Below, one piece after another: positions 1 to 7,689 of a stretch of 11,730 bases of DNA. This DNA comes from Ghiorsea sp. (GTDB taxonomy: Bacteria; Pseudomonadota; Zetaproteobacteria; Mariprofundales; Mariprofundaceae): the NCBI GenBank assembly GCA_027053695.1, contig JALUHL010000098.1, positions 1-11,730 of the forward strand, given 5' to 3'. The translations under genes and the position numbers were made by a program. The notes below the pieces were generated by a model, which saw nothing but the letters and a program-made list of their open reading frames with translations, had not been told where the DNA came from and made no database searches. Every line of letters begins with the position of its first letter. Within the stretch, counting starts at the first letter, position 1.

Positions 1-335
1 GTATGATGGAACAAGGTGTGATTGAAATTGCACCTTTAGCTTATATGCGAGGGCGCACCTTAAACGATGCATTTGTGATTTTGGATGAAGCGCAAAACAC
101 CACCAAAGCACAAATGAAAATGTTTTTAACCCGCCTTGGTTTTGGCTCAAAAATGGTGGTTACAGGTGATGCAACACAAATTGATTTACCGCATGAAAAA
201 GATAGTGGTTTGTTGCATGCCTTGAACGTGTTGCGAGGGGTGAAAGATATTGGCGTTTGCGAATTGGGCAGTGAAGATGTGATTCGTCATCGCTTGGTGG
301 AGCGCATTGTCAACGCATACGATAAACATGATTGA
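1..335 (+). CDS. phoH: PhoH-like ATPase YbeZ, C-terminal part (5' truncated by window edge)
   Basis: This is the C-terminal 110 residues of a PhoH/YbeZ-family P-loop NTPase; the reading frame runs in from the left edge, so the Walker A part lies outside the window. Visible are the Walker B segment VILDEAQN, the following [19 protein letters not shown] block and the DLP motif, all strongly conserved in YbeZ. The ATG at position 3 is internal, not the true start. In other bacteria YbeZ is linked with the endoribonuclease YbeY in rRNA maturation and ribosome quality control, and the next gene here is ybeY. The stop codon overlaps the preferred ybeY start by eight bases, which suggests translational coupling. 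Identification is secure; its biochemical role is taken from family knowledge. Confidence 0.95.
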   Translation, partial: MMEQGVIEIAPLAYMRGRTLNDAFVILDEAQNTTKAQMKMFLTRLGFGSKMVVTGDATQIDLPHEKDSGLLHALNVLRGVKDIGVCELGSEDVIRHRLVERIVNAYDKHD

Positions 336-801
336 TATGGGCATAGATGTGGTGGTGGATGAGGGCGTAAACACGCCTTGCTCACCTGCCATGATAGAGA
401 AAGTGGTGAAAACAAGTTGCGCGATTGCGCAAGGCATTACGCAGCCCATTTTATGTGTGCGCTTTGCAGCGGATAAGGATGTGCAAGCCTTAAATGCGCA
501 GTGGCGCGAGCAGGATAAGGTGACCGATGTGCTCTCATTTCCTATGCAAGAAGATGGTATTGACGAAACCCAACCCTTGGGTGACATCATTTTAGCAGCG
601 CCCTTTGTTGCCCAAGAAGCACAAAAGCTTGGGTTAGATATTGACGCACATAGCTATCATTTGATTGCACATGGCACACTGCACTTGCTAGGTTATGACC
701 ATATGGAAGATGAACAAGCAGAGCAGATGCAGCAACTAGAGCATACCATTATGGCAGAGCTTGGGCTGCACGCGCCATATCCAACAGCAGGGCAATCATG
801 A
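328..801 (+). CDS. ybeY: Endoribonuclease YbeY (rRNA maturation factor)
   Basis: YbeY is a single-domain metal-dependent endoribonuclease needed for 16S rRNA 3'-end processing and 70S ribosome quality control. The signature [11 protein letters not shown] is present near residues 115-125, giving the three zinc-ligand histidines in the H-x3-H-x5-H arrangement. The upstream segment [10 protein letters not shown] matches the usual YbeY block before the catalytic motif. I chose the ATG at 328, giving 157 residues, close to the family's usual length of about 155. It overlaps the phoH stop (ATGATTGA). A TTG at 307 in the same frame would add seven residues and cannot be excluded; neither start has a strong ribosome binding site. 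The gene overlaps the following corC-like gene by four bases. Confidence 0.94.
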   Translation: MIDMGIDVVVDEGVNTPCSPAMIEKVVKTSCAIAQGITQPILCVRFAADKDVQALNAQWREQDKVTDVLSFPMQEDGIDETQPLGDIILAAPFVAQEAQKLGLDIDAHSYHLIAHGTLHLLGYDHMEDEQAEQMQQLEHTIMAELGLHAPYPTAGQS

Positions 802-1601
802 GCGGATTCAAACAAAAACTGCGCCAGAACATGATTCAAGCTTTGCGCCCGGGCGAAAGTGAAGAAGAGCTGTTGAGCGTGGTACAGAATGCAGCATGTA
901 TTCGCTCGGATGAGCAGCGGCGTATGTTGGTCAAGGCTGTAGAGTTTCATGATACTCGGGTGCGTGAAATCATGACCCCGCGCTCTGGGATTACCTGTAT
1001 TGATATTTCTATTTCTGATGAAGATTTACAGCAAGAAATTTTGAACGCTACGGTCACACGTTTACCTGTGATTGATGGCGATTTGGATCATATTGTAGGC
1101 GTGGTTCACCTTTGGGATTTGTTTGCGAAGAAGATTAAAAATGAGCCTATTAAACTTAAAGACATGCTGCGTCCATGCCAGAAAGTGTCCGAGCTACAAC
1201 GCGTGGCAGGGTTATTGTCTGAAATGAAAGAGGGCAGCCATATTGCGATTGTGCAGGATGAGTTTGGTGGTACGGCGGGCATTGTCTCGCTATCGGATTT
1301 ATTGGAAGAGATTGTTGGTGAAATTGCTGAAGATAATGAAGATGAAGTCTCTGAAATTCATCATCATAAAGATGGAAAATTGGAAGTTGCTGCGCGCGCC
1401 CACATTGAAGATTTAGCGCATGCGCTGGGCATGGATATTCCTAATGGCAGCTTTGATACCGTTGCAGGCATGATTACGCATAACTTGGGGCGCATCCCTT
1501 TGCGCGGTGAACGACTAGAGGTTCATGGGCTTAAGATTGTGATTCTAGAAGCTGACCCACGCCGTATTATTCGTGTTTTGATTACACCGCCTGCATTGTG
1601 A
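798..1601 (+). CDS. ybeX: CorC/HlyC-type CBS-domain protein (YbeX-like)
   Basis: This 267-residue protein has the soluble YbeX/CorC architecture: two CBS domains (about residues 60-115 and 124-184) and a C-terminal CorC_HlyC (transporter-associated) domain (about 190-265). Diagnostic pieces are VREIMTPRSGI before the first CBS, DEFGGTAGIVSLSDLLEEIVGEI after the second, and GRIPLRGERLEV at the end. There is no membrane DUF21 domain, so it is not the transporter-like member of the superfamily. The family has been connected with magnesium or cobalt efflux and, for YbeX, with ribosome metabolism; the exact activity is unsettled. The start ATG overlaps the ybeY stop (ATGA). In many proteobacteria the next gene is lnt, but here it is purN. 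Confidence 0.92.
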   Translation: MSGFKQKLRQNMIQALRPGESEEELLSVVQNAACIRSDEQRRMLVKAVEFHDTRVREIMTPRSGITCIDISISDEDLQQEILNATVTRLPVIDGDLDHIVGVVHLWDLFAKKIKNEPIKLKDMLRPCQKVSELQRVAGLLSEMKEGSHIAIVQDEFGGTAGIVSLSDLLEEIVGEIAEDNEDEVSEIHHHKDGKLEVAARAHIEDLAHALGMDIPNGSFDTVAGMITHNLGRIPLRGERLEVHGLKIVILEADPRRIIRVLITPPAL

Positions 1602-1633
1602 GCGGGAATAAGCATTGAGGGCAAGAGGGTAGC

Positions 1634-2212
1634 GTGCGTAATAAAACAAATAAAATAGCCGTGATGGCATCGGGTAAAGGCAGTAACCTTGCTGTGATTT
1701 TGAATGCGATTGAAAAGGGTGAGTGCGCGGCGGATGTTGAGGTTGTGATTTGTGATAAACCCAATGCAGGTGCGCTTGCGATTGCTCAAGACGCAGGTGT
1801 ACCGCATGTGTTGTTTATGAACCCCAAGGAATATAACAGCCGTGAAGCGTTCGATGTGGCATGTGCGGAAGTGATTCAAAAGGCTGGATGCCAATTGATT
1901 GTATTGGCGGGTTATATGCGAATCCTATCGCCTGCTTTTATCCAGATGTTCCCCGAGCAAATCATCAATATTCATCCATCCTTATTGCCTGCTTTTAAGG
2001 GCGCTGATGCGGTGGGTGATGCGCTTAAGGCAGGGGTGAAAGTGTCTGGGTGTACAGTGCATATGGTGTCCGAAGAGCTGGATAGCGGTAAAATCCTTGC
2101 CCAAGCCTGTGTGCCTGTTTTAGAGGACGATGATTGGCATAGTTTGCATGCGCGCATTCAAGAGCAGGAGCATAAGCTTTATCCTCAAGTTGTTCATCAA
2201 CTTGTCTTATAA
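1634..2212 (+). CDS. purN: Phosphoribosylglycinamide formyltransferase (GAR transformylase)
   Basis: PurN transfers a formyl group from 10-formyltetrahydrofolate to glycinamide ribonucleotide, the third step of de novo purine synthesis, in the cytosol. The protein has 192 residues, normal for the family. The N-terminal phosphate-binding loop MASGKGSN is at residues 11-18. The folate/catalytic motif NIHPSLLPAFKG begins near residue 112 (catalytic Asn112 and His114), and the catalytic Asp is in EELDSG (about 150). Translation starts with GTG at 1634, four bases after an AGAGGG ribosome binding site (1624-1629). It follows the corC-like gene by about 30 bases and may be cotranscribed with it. 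A stem-loop lies over the last codons. Confidence 0.96.
   Translation: MRNKTNKIAVMASGKGSNLAVILNAIEKGECAADVEVVICDKPNAGALAIAQDAGVPHVLFMNPKEYNSREAFDVACAEVIQKAGCQLIVLAGYMRILSPAFIQMFPEQIINIHPSLLPAFKGADAVGDALKAGVKVSGCTVHMVSEELDSGKILAQACVPVLEDDDWHSLHARIQEQEHKLYPQVVHQLVL
2186..2204 (+). terminator. Stem-loop at the 3' end of purN, possible weak terminator
   Basis: A perfect 7-bp inverted repeat (CAAGTTG / CAACTTG) with a 5-base loop sits in the last codons of purN. It is followed by TCTTAT, not by a real run of T, so termination is possible but not well supported. Confidence 0.3.
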
Positions 2213-2249
2213 GTTTCATATGATTCATTTCTAATAAAACGCTTTCATA

Positions 2250-2277
2250 TTAACCATAATTTAGCTATGGTTATGAT
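2250..2277 (+). promoter_or_regulatory. Candidate promoter with inverted-repeat operator upstream of the first paralog
   Basis: TTAACC (2250-2255) and TATGAT (2272-2277) are separated by 16 bases and resemble -35 and -10 hexamers. A perfect inverted repeat AACCATA / TATGGTT (2252-2258 and 2266-2272, 7-base spacer) fills the spacer region, which is where a repressor dimer would block polymerase. The repeat lacks a following T-run, so it does not look like a terminator. The promoter assignment is by eye. Confidence 0.45.
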
Positions 2278-2300
2278 TGGGTTTTATGTGTGAGGTGGAT

Positions 2301-2807
2301 ATGAAAAGGATACTAATTTTCTTAAGTTTATTCTTGCCAATGATGGCTATGGCAGGTGAGCAAGCAAAGTCTGTTAATCTTGCCGTGTTTCAATTGATGC
2401 ATGCAGGTGATGAGTTTGAAGGCGTAGTTGAGGGTGCGTTGATTCCTTTCCTTTCTGAGATGAAAGGTAAAAAGTTATTAGCCATGATTCATACAGAAGG
2501 TGCTTATGATGGCAATATCATCACCTTACAAACCAGTGTGCTACAAGATAATGCAGGAAGCTTGGGCGATTATGGTGTGGACTGTCAGCTGAGCTTCCAC
2601 GAAGAGAAGGATGAAGGTGATATTATTTATACCTTAGGTGGGGTTTGTCGGGTGAATCGCATTGGCCGTGGAAAAAGTGAAAAGTATGTTTTGGTGATTA
2701 CACCTACACCTATCCCTGCGACAACAAATGAGAGTGAAGAATGGTATTTATTTGATGAAGATGAGGAAGCAGGTGTTGGCTTTTTTGTGAATATCGGACA
2801 CCAATAA
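2301..2807 (+). CDS. Predicted exported protein, tandem paralog 1 of 3 (family not recognised)
   Basis: I do not recognise this family. From the ATG at 2301 it has 168 residues. This start is preferred over an in-frame ATG at 2277 because a GAGGTG ribosome binding site (2292-2297) precedes it and because it gives a clean signal peptide: MKR, a hydrophobic core, then AMA-G as the likely signal peptidase I site near residue 19. The mature protein is acidic and mostly predicted-strand-like, without membrane segments. It keeps two cysteines found in all three copies, in DCQLSF and GGVC, which could form a disulfide after export. This copy is the most divergent (roughly 40-45% identical to the others by eye), yet it shares blocks such as ITLQTSVLQD, LGDYGVDCQLSF and FDEDEEAGVGFF. 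Function is unknown; periplasmic or secreted location is inferred. Confidence 0.85.
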   Translation: MKRILIFLSLFLPMMAMAGEQAKSVNLAVFQLMHAGDEFEGVVEGALIPFLSEMKGKKLLAMIHTEGAYDGNIITLQTSVLQDNAGSLGDYGVDCQLSFHEEKDEGDIIYTLGGVCRVNRIGRGKSEKYVLVITPTPIPATTNESEEWYLFDEDEEAGVGFFVNIGHQ

Positions 2808-2875
2808 ATATAGCTATTTCCTTTTAAAATTAGCTCGCTAAGATGCGCCCTTTTTTCACGATAAGGGGTGTATCC

Positions 2876-3385
2876 ATGGAATCTATCATAAGTGTTTTGG
2901 TGCTTTTATGTTTGCCGATGTGTGCCCAAGCGGGTGGGCTTAGAAATGTGAACTTTGCGACATTCCAAAAAGTGGATAAAACATTTGAATTTGAACCCAT
3001 CGTTGAAGGCAAGTTTAGCGATTTTATTTCCGCTATGGATGGTGCACAAATTTTAGCCTTGGCGCATACAGCAGATGCTAAAGATGGGGATGTGATTACC
3101 ATACAAACCAGTGTGCTGCGTGATAATTCAGGGCAGTTGGGTGATTATGGTGTGGATTGCCAGTTAAGCTTTAAAGATGAAAGCGAAGGCGAGGATTCTT
3201 CATATTTATTGGGTGGCGTTTGTCATATTATTGAAGTGGGTGCGGGTAAAAGAGTGCGTCAGACCTTGATTATTCCACACACCAATATTCCTGATACATC
3301 TCAAGGCTTTGAAGGCTGGTTTCTTTTGGATGAAGACGAGGCAACTGGTGTAGCTTTTTATGCCAATGTAAGCACTGAGGAATAA
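2876..3385 (+). CDS. Predicted exported protein, tandem paralog 2 of 3 (family not recognised)
   Basis: This is the second copy of the same unrecognised exported family, 169 residues from the ATG at 2876. A longer in-frame start at 2843 exists. I prefer 2876 because AAGGGGTG lies five bases upstream and because the protein then begins with a normal signal peptide ending AQA-G near residue 20. The mature part starts GLRNVNFATFQKVDK and shares long blocks with copy 3: IVEGKFSDFI, LALAHTADA, LGDYG-DCQLSFKDESEG, LIIPHTNIPDTSQGF and GVAFYANVS. Identity to copy 3 is about four-fifths by eye. The two conserved cysteines (DCQLSF and GGVCH) are present. It lies 68 bases after copy 1, enough room for its own leader or promoter. 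No catalytic motif is visible, so a structural or binding role in the envelope is only a guess. Confidence 0.87.
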   Translation: MESIISVLVLLCLPMCAQAGGLRNVNFATFQKVDKTFEFEPIVEGKFSDFISAMDGAQILALAHTADAKDGDVITIQTSVLRDNSGQLGDYGVDCQLSFKDESEGEDSSYLLGGVCHIIEVGAGKRVRQTLIIPHTNIPDTSQGFEGWFLLDEDEATGVAFYANVSTEE

Positions 3386-3452
3386 CCAACCTTTATTTAA
3401 GTACTTATTTGGTCTACATTAGCTCTCCATTGGCTTGTTTTAGGAGAGAGAT

Positions 3453-3965
3453 ATGTATAAATATTTTCTTGTTTTTTTATGTTTAGTGCCGAGTTTTACC
3501 TTTGCGGGCGAAGTGCGAAATGTCAATTTCGCAGCATTTCAGAAGGTGGACAAAGACTTTGAATTTGAAGCCATTGTTGAAGGTAAATTCAGCGATTTTA
3601 TTACGGCAATGAAGGGCTCAAAAGTTCTTGCCTTGGCGCACACGGCAGATGCTAGAGATGGCGATGTGATTACCATGCAAACCAGTGTATTGCGAGATGG
3701 CGGAGACAACCTTGGTGATTATGGCACGGATTGTCAGCTTAGCTTTAAGGATGAGAGTGAAGGTACGGACACCTCTTTCTTATTGGGGGGTATTTGCCAT
3801 ATTGAGCAAGTAGGTAGGGGTAAAGATGTGCGTAAAACGCTGATTATACCACACACCAATATCCCCGATACATCCCAAGGCTTTGATGGTTGGATCATGT
3901 TGGATGAAGATGAGGAAACTGGTGTTGCTTTTTATGCCAATGTGAGCGTGGAAAGCCAAAAATAA
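3453..3965 (+). CDS. Predicted exported protein, tandem paralog 3 of 3 (family not recognised)
   Basis: Third copy of the exported family, 170 residues, with the ribosome binding site GGAGAG about seven bases before the ATG. The signal peptide runs MYKYFLVFLCLVPSFTFA with cleavage before GE, near residue 18. The mature sequence is very close to copy 2; most changes are conservative and lie in the loop after TSVLRD and near the C-terminus. Both conserved cysteines (DCQLSF and GGICH) and the acidic LDEDEETGVAFYANV end are kept. Keeping signal peptide, cysteines and reading frame in all three copies argues that all are functional. A strong terminator follows within 25 bases, and the convergent mnmE gene ends just beyond it. 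Confidence 0.87.
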   Translation: MYKYFLVFLCLVPSFTFAGEVRNVNFAAFQKVDKDFEFEAIVEGKFSDFITAMKGSKVLALAHTADARDGDVITMQTSVLRDGGDNLGDYGTDCQLSFKDESEGTDTSFLLGGICHIEQVGRGKDVRKTLIIPHTNIPDTSQGFDGWIMLDEDEETGVAFYANVSVESQK

Positions 3966-3987
3966 TGATTATAGCTGAACAGTTTAA

Positions 3988-4017
3988 GGCCTAAGTGAAA
4001 GCTTAGGTCTTTTTTTT
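3988..4017 (+). terminator. Rho-independent terminator after the paralog cluster
   Basis: GGCCTAAG and CTTAGGTC form an 8-bp stem (one G-U pair) around the loop TGAAAG, followed directly by eight T. It is oriented for plus-strand transcripts and sits between the last paralog and the convergent mnmE. Confidence 0.9.
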
Positions 4018-4036
4018 GCTTGTTTGATATGGGTGA

Positions 4037-5410
4037 TTATTTACCGATACAAAATTCAGAGAAGACTTTATCTAAAATCAATTCCACATCACCCATGCCC
4101 AAAATCTCTCCCAAGCTTGACCATGCGCTGCGCCATTCCATGGCTGTTAAATCTATCATGTCTTCTTGCCCAAGCATGCCTAAACCAGTTTGAATATGAG
4201 ATAAAGATTGTTGCAGGGCTAAACGATGGCGTGATGAGGTAACCATGGCGGCTTCATCCGCCAAATCAAAGCTACCCAATTGCTCTGCCATCAAGTTGAT
4301 TAGTGTGTCCAAGCCTTGTTCTTTTTTGATGGAAAGGGGAAGAAAGCCAGCTTGCGATACATGGGCTTTATCCACTTTGTTCATCACTTGAAGATGAATA
4401 TGCAAATCTTGGAAATGGGCTTGTGAATCCCAAGTCTCAGGTCGTGTGGCATCGGCAACAAAAATGACCAAATCGGCTGTTTGTGCAGCATCTTTGGCGC
4501 GTTTCACACCTTCTTGTTCCACCACATCATTAGTGGCTCTTAAACCTGCGGTATCGGTCAAACGAACAGGGATACCGCCCACTTCAAAATCAACTTCCAA
4601 AGTGTCGCGCGTTGTGCCTGCAATATCGGTAACAATAGCTCTATCGCGCCCTGAGAGAGCGTTTAATAAGCTCGATTTACCCACATTGGGCTCACCAATG
4701 ATGGCAATGGTTGCGCCTTCAAATAAGCGCTCGCCAAGCTTGCTGTTTAATTGCATACTTATGGGTTGTACCAATTCGTGTTCAACACGTTGCCGCAGTT
4801 GATTATAAAATAATTCAGGCACTTCATCTTCTGGGAAATCCAAACATGCTTCCACATGCGCAATCACGGATGTTAAATCATCCATGTATTGGTTGATTCT
4901 TCTGCCCAATGCGCCATCCAATTGTTTTTGTGCTTGTTTGGCAGCGCGTAGGGTTGCGGCATCAATGCATGCCACCACAGCTTCTGCTTGGGATAAATCG
5001 ATTTTACCATGTTCCACAGCGCGGCGGGTAAATTCGCCTGGCTCTGCTGCACGGCAACCAAGCTCAAGTGTGCGCTCAAAAAGCGCCTGCAAAAGTATGG
5101 GGCTACCATGGGCTTGAAGCTCAATGGTATCTTCACCTGTGTAGGATTTTTCGCCTTGAAAATAAAGGGTGATACCATGATCTAAGCTTTCACCGTGGGC
5201 ATCATACCAATGTTGAAAATGCGCAAATCTGGGTGTAAACGGTGTTTCTCGCCTGCAAAGCTTTAATGCAATATTCGCAGCTTTTTCGCCTGATATACGA
5301 ATGATACCAATGCCACCACGACCCTGCGGGGTTGCAATCGCCGCAATGGTATCGGCTAAGCTCCCAATGCCACCTATCATCGTTACGCGTTGTTCATTTG
5401 CAGGGAGCAA
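4037..5410 (-). CDS. mnmE: tRNA modification GTPase MnmE (TrmE)
   Basis: MnmE, with MnmG, installs the (carboxymethyl)aminomethyl group at C5 of wobble uridine in several tRNAs, using tetrahydrofolate and GTP. The 457-residue protein has the standard layout: an N-terminal folate-binding domain (about 18-130), a helical domain interrupted by the G domain, and a C-terminal CIGK with the essential cysteine at 454. G-domain motifs are GEPNVGKS (239-246), AGTTRD (264-269), DTAG (286-289) and NKVD (344-347). The start is taken as TTG at 5410 because AAGGAG lies six bases upstream on the minus strand. The first in-frame ATG (5380) has no ribosome binding site, but the conserved region begins only just after it, so 5380 remains possible. 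It is the last gene of the rpmH-rnpA-yidD-yidC-mnmE group, about 60 bases after yidC. Confidence 0.97.
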   Translation of the reverse strand: MLPANEQRVTMIGGIGSLADTIAAIATPQGRGGIGIIRISGEKAANIALKLCRRETPFTPRFAHFQHWYDAHGESLDHGITLYFQGEKSYTGEDTIELQAHGSPILLQALFERTLELGCRAAEPGEFTRRAVEHGKIDLSQAEAVVACIDAATLRAAKQAQKQLDGALGRRINQYMDDLTSVIAHVEACLDFPEDEVPELFYNQLRQRVEHELVQPISMQLNSKLGERLFEGATIAIIGEPNVGKSSLLNALSGRDRAIVTDIAGTTRDTLEVDFEVGGIPVRLTDTAGLRATNDVVEQEGVKRAKDAAQTADLVIFVADATRPETWDSQAHFQDLHIHLQVMNKVDKAHVSQAGFLPLSIKKEQGLDTLINLMAEQLGSFDLADEAAMVTSSRHRLALQQSLSHIQTGLGMLGQEDMIDLTAMEWRSAWSSLGEILGMGDVELILDKVFSEFCIGK

Positions 5411-5469
5411 ACTTCTCTCCTTGTGCCTTGATGGGTATCACTAGGTACCGCAGCTAGAAATAGCGATGC

Positions 5470-7098
5470 TTAATCAACATTCATGCTTTTCATCACCAAA
5501 CGCTGTTGGATGATGGAAAGGATATTGTTGGTGACCCAGTAAAGCACAAGGCCAGCAGGGAAGAATAAGAACATGGCCGTCATAAACAGCGGCAAGAACT
5601 TCATCACTTTGGCTTGGATAGGGTCGGTTGGCGCAGGGTTAAGCTGCATTTGGATAAACATGGAAACACCCATTAAAATAGGCAAGATGAAGTATGGGTC
5701 TTGCACGGATAAATCATGAATCCAACCATAGAAAGGCGCTTGCCTTAACTCGATGGAAATCAATAGCACCTTATATAGCGCAAAGAAGACAGGCATTTGC
5801 ATAAAAATGGGCAGGCAACCACCGAGAGGGTTCACTTTGTTTTTCTTGTATAGAGCCATGACTTCTTGCCCCATTTTCTGCCTATCATCGCCATAACGTT
5901 CTTTGAGTTGCGCCATTTTGGGTTGTAATTTGCGCATGTTTGCCATGGAGCGATAGCCGCTTTGTGTTGGCACAAACAAGATGGCTTTCAGTGAAATCAC
6001 CATCAAGATAATGATGAGGCCATAGTTAGGGATATATTGATGCAACCAAAGCATGACTTCGTGCAATGGTTTCGCAATCACGGTTAACCAACCAAAATCA
6101 ACCGCACGCTCTAGGCCAAGCCCAAGTTTTTCTAGGGAGGGCACAGATTTAGGACCAATAAAGATGTTATTTTCAAACACCATATCGCCGCCATCGACTA
6201 CACCATCATTAATCATACCTGATTGATAAGCTCTGGCATCGCCTTTGAAATAGTAGCGGTAGTTGGCATCTTGGTCAGCGCCGAATAAGGCTTTCATGAA
6301 ATAGCGTGTCATCATGCCTGTCCAGCCACCTACAGAAGCAAATTTTTTGGTGCTTGTTTCGTCTAACTCGTCGTAAGTGACTTCAGTTAATTCATCATTG
6401 AATAAACCAATAGGGCCATTGTGTTCGTTGTAATTTTTTGTTTTAGGTTCGATAGGATTTTTTTCTACGACTTGGGTGTATAACTTTAAGCCAGCCCCAC
6501 CTTTGATGCGGTCAGTTGTTTTGACGATATATGAGCCTTGGTCAAGCGTATAAGTACGCTGCCAAACATATCCATCACTCAGCTTGCCTTGGAATATTGC
6601 TGTTGTATTGCCATCTTGTTCAGTGAGCGATACAAGCTTGAACGGTTCAACCAGCTTTTGGCGGAGTACGCCGCTGTTGATATAGGATTCATGCACATCA
6701 CTATGGCTTAACAATTTGATTTTTTCAGGGTTATCCAAAGCTTCTTGATATTGCAAGAGTGTGGCTTGGGTCAACCAACCACGCACATTGATTTTTAGGG
6801 ATAACACATCATTGGCAAACTCAGCCACAGTATCCATGGCCAATACTTCTTTGCTGCCAGCAGGCAAAGCTTTTGTCGCTTGTGTATCCGTTGTTTGCGT
6901 ATTTGTGGCTTGAGGGTCAGCTGTTTGTGTATTTAGAGCCTCATCTTGTGGTGCAGTCTCATGCTCGGCATCCGTGGGTGGAGATACTTGCGCTTGGGAT
7001 ACAGGCTGCAAAGGCTCTTGCGGCGGAAACATCATGTTCCATCCAACCAAAACAAACATGGAAAGTGCAAAAGCTAAAATCAGATTTTTGTTGTCCAT
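5470..7098 (-). CDS. yidC: Membrane protein insertase YidC
   Basis: YidC inserts and folds inner-membrane proteins, alone or with the Sec translocon. The 542 residues match the proteobacterial long form. There is an N-terminal membrane anchor (about residues 5-24), a low-complexity linker rich in Thr, Gln and Ala (TADPQATNTQTTDTQAT, about 57-75), a large periplasmic beta domain to about 330, and then the conserved five-segment core. Core signatures include SGYRSMANMRKLQPKM, VNPLGGCLPIFMQMPVFFALYKVL and the final WVTNNILSIIQQ. The cytoplasmic tail after the last segment is short. It follows yidD by about 45 bases in the classic rpmH-rnpA-yidD-yidC-mnmE order. The repetitive linker is species-specific padding and should not be read as a motif. 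Confidence 0.98.
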   Translation of the reverse strand: MDNKNLILAFALSMFVLVGWNMMFPPQEPLQPVSQAQVSPPTDAEHETAPQDEALNTQTADPQATNTQTTDTQATKALPAGSKEVLAMDTVAEFANDVLSLKINVRGWLTQATLLQYQEALDNPEKIKLLSHSDVHESYINSGVLRQKLVEPFKLVSLTEQDGNTTAIFQGKLSDGYVWQRTYTLDQGSYIVKTTDRIKGGAGLKLYTQVVEKNPIEPKTKNYNEHNGPIGLFNDELTEVTYDELDETSTKKFASVGGWTGMMTRYFMKALFGADQDANYRYYFKGDARAYQSGMINDGVVDGGDMVFENNIFIGPKSVPSLEKLGLGLERAVDFGWLTVIAKPLHEVMLWLHQYIPNYGLIIILMVISLKAILFVPTQSGYRSMANMRKLQPKMAQLKERYGDDRQKMGQEVMALYKKNKVNPLGGCLPIFMQMPVFFALYKVLLISIELRQAPFYGWIHDLSVQDPYFILPILMGVSMFIQMQLNPAPTDPIQAKVMKFLPLFMTAMFLFFPAGLVLYWVTNNILSIIQQRLVMKSMNVD

Positions 7099-7143
7099 TT
7101 GAAATCAAATCCTGTGTATAAAAAAATTAAAATGATGGCTGCA

Positions 7144-7356
7144 TTAGGGCAGCGGGTCGTAACCATGACATGATGAGAACGGATGGCAACGCAGAATACG
7201 TTTAAGCGCTAACCAACCACCTTTGAATGCGCCATATTTTTGCAATGCTTCAATGGCATATTCTGAGCAGGTTGGCATAAAGCGGCAACGAGAGGGCAGC
7301 ATAGGCGAAATAAAATAGCGGTAAAACTGCACCAACTTAATCAGTAGCCATTTCAT
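7144..7356 (-). CDS. yidD: Membrane protein insertion efficiency factor YidD
   Basis: YidD is a small membrane-associated protein that assists YidC-dependent insertion. This one has 70 residues, within the usual range. The family core [37 protein letters not shown] is fully present, with the conserved cysteines at about 24 and 31 and the late RCHPF segment. It begins one base after the rnpA stop (TAA C ATG) with little ribosome binding site of its own, so translation is probably coupled to rnpA. Confidence 0.97.
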   Translation of the reverse strand: MKWLLIKLVQFYRYFISPMLPSRCRFMPTCSEYAIEALQKYGAFKGGWLALKRILRCHPFSSCHGYDPLP

Positions 7357-7357
7357 G

Positions 7358-7636
7358 TTAGCAACGCTCTAAAAGCTGGTTGAAGCAAGCACTCATCTTT
7401 TGTTCATTGATGTCTGTGGTGTCTATTTTGGGGGAAGGTATGGCAAGAATATCTATGGTTTTGTGGCGAATATCATGCTGGCGAAATGCGCTTCTTAAGC
7501 AGCGTTTGAGCCTATTGCGTTGCACGGCGTTGCCATATTTCCTAGAAACAGCAAGCCCCAAACGTGCATGAGCGCAAGCATTTGGGGCCACGATTAAATG
7601 TAATCCTAAAACTGTAAAACGTTTGCCTTGTTTCAT
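7358..7636 (-). CDS. rnpA: Ribonuclease P protein component (true N-terminus probably upstream, non-canonical start)
   Basis: RnpA is the protein subunit of RNase P, which removes 5' leaders from pre-tRNAs. The signature [22 protein letters not shown] (about residues 24-45 here) is unmistakable. The coordinates use the first in-frame ATG (7636), giving only 92 residues with no convincing ribosome binding site. The frame continues upstream without a stop to near 7715 and encodes ADFPREFRLISKADFAR immediately before this methionine. That is the conserved N-terminal segment of RnpA (compare FPRELRL in E. coli). No ATG, GTG or TTG occurs in that extension, which overlaps the end of rpmH. The functional protein therefore probably starts around 7690-7705 at an unusual codon such as ATC (7699) or ACG (7705), or the sequence carries an error. 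Confidence 0.93.
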   Translation of the reverse strand: MKQGKRFTVLGLHLIVAPNACAHARLGLAVSRKYGNAVQRNRLKRCLRSAFRQHDIRHKTIDILAIPSPKIDTTDINEQKMSACFNQLLERC

Positions 7637-7689
7637 TCGCGCAAAATCAGCTTTACTGATTAGACGAAATTCGCGAGGGAAGTCTGCTT

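Noticed and set aside
186..590. 134-residue open frame on the minus strand over phoH/ybeY
   Set aside because: Antisense shadow of two well-conserved genes; its sequence has no family resemblance and no ribosome binding site.
1523..1894. 123-residue minus-strand frame over the corC-like/purN junction
   Set aside because: Antisense shadow of conserved coding sequence on the plus strand.
4446..4802. 118-residue plus-strand frame inside mnmE
   Set aside because: Lies opposite the G domain of mnmE, whose frame is fully conserved.
6841..6960. Repetitive TTG/TGT-rich stretch as a DNA repeat or small CRISPR-like array
   Set aside because: It encodes the Thr/Gln/Ala-rich linker of YidC. The repeats are codon-level low complexity without regular spacers.
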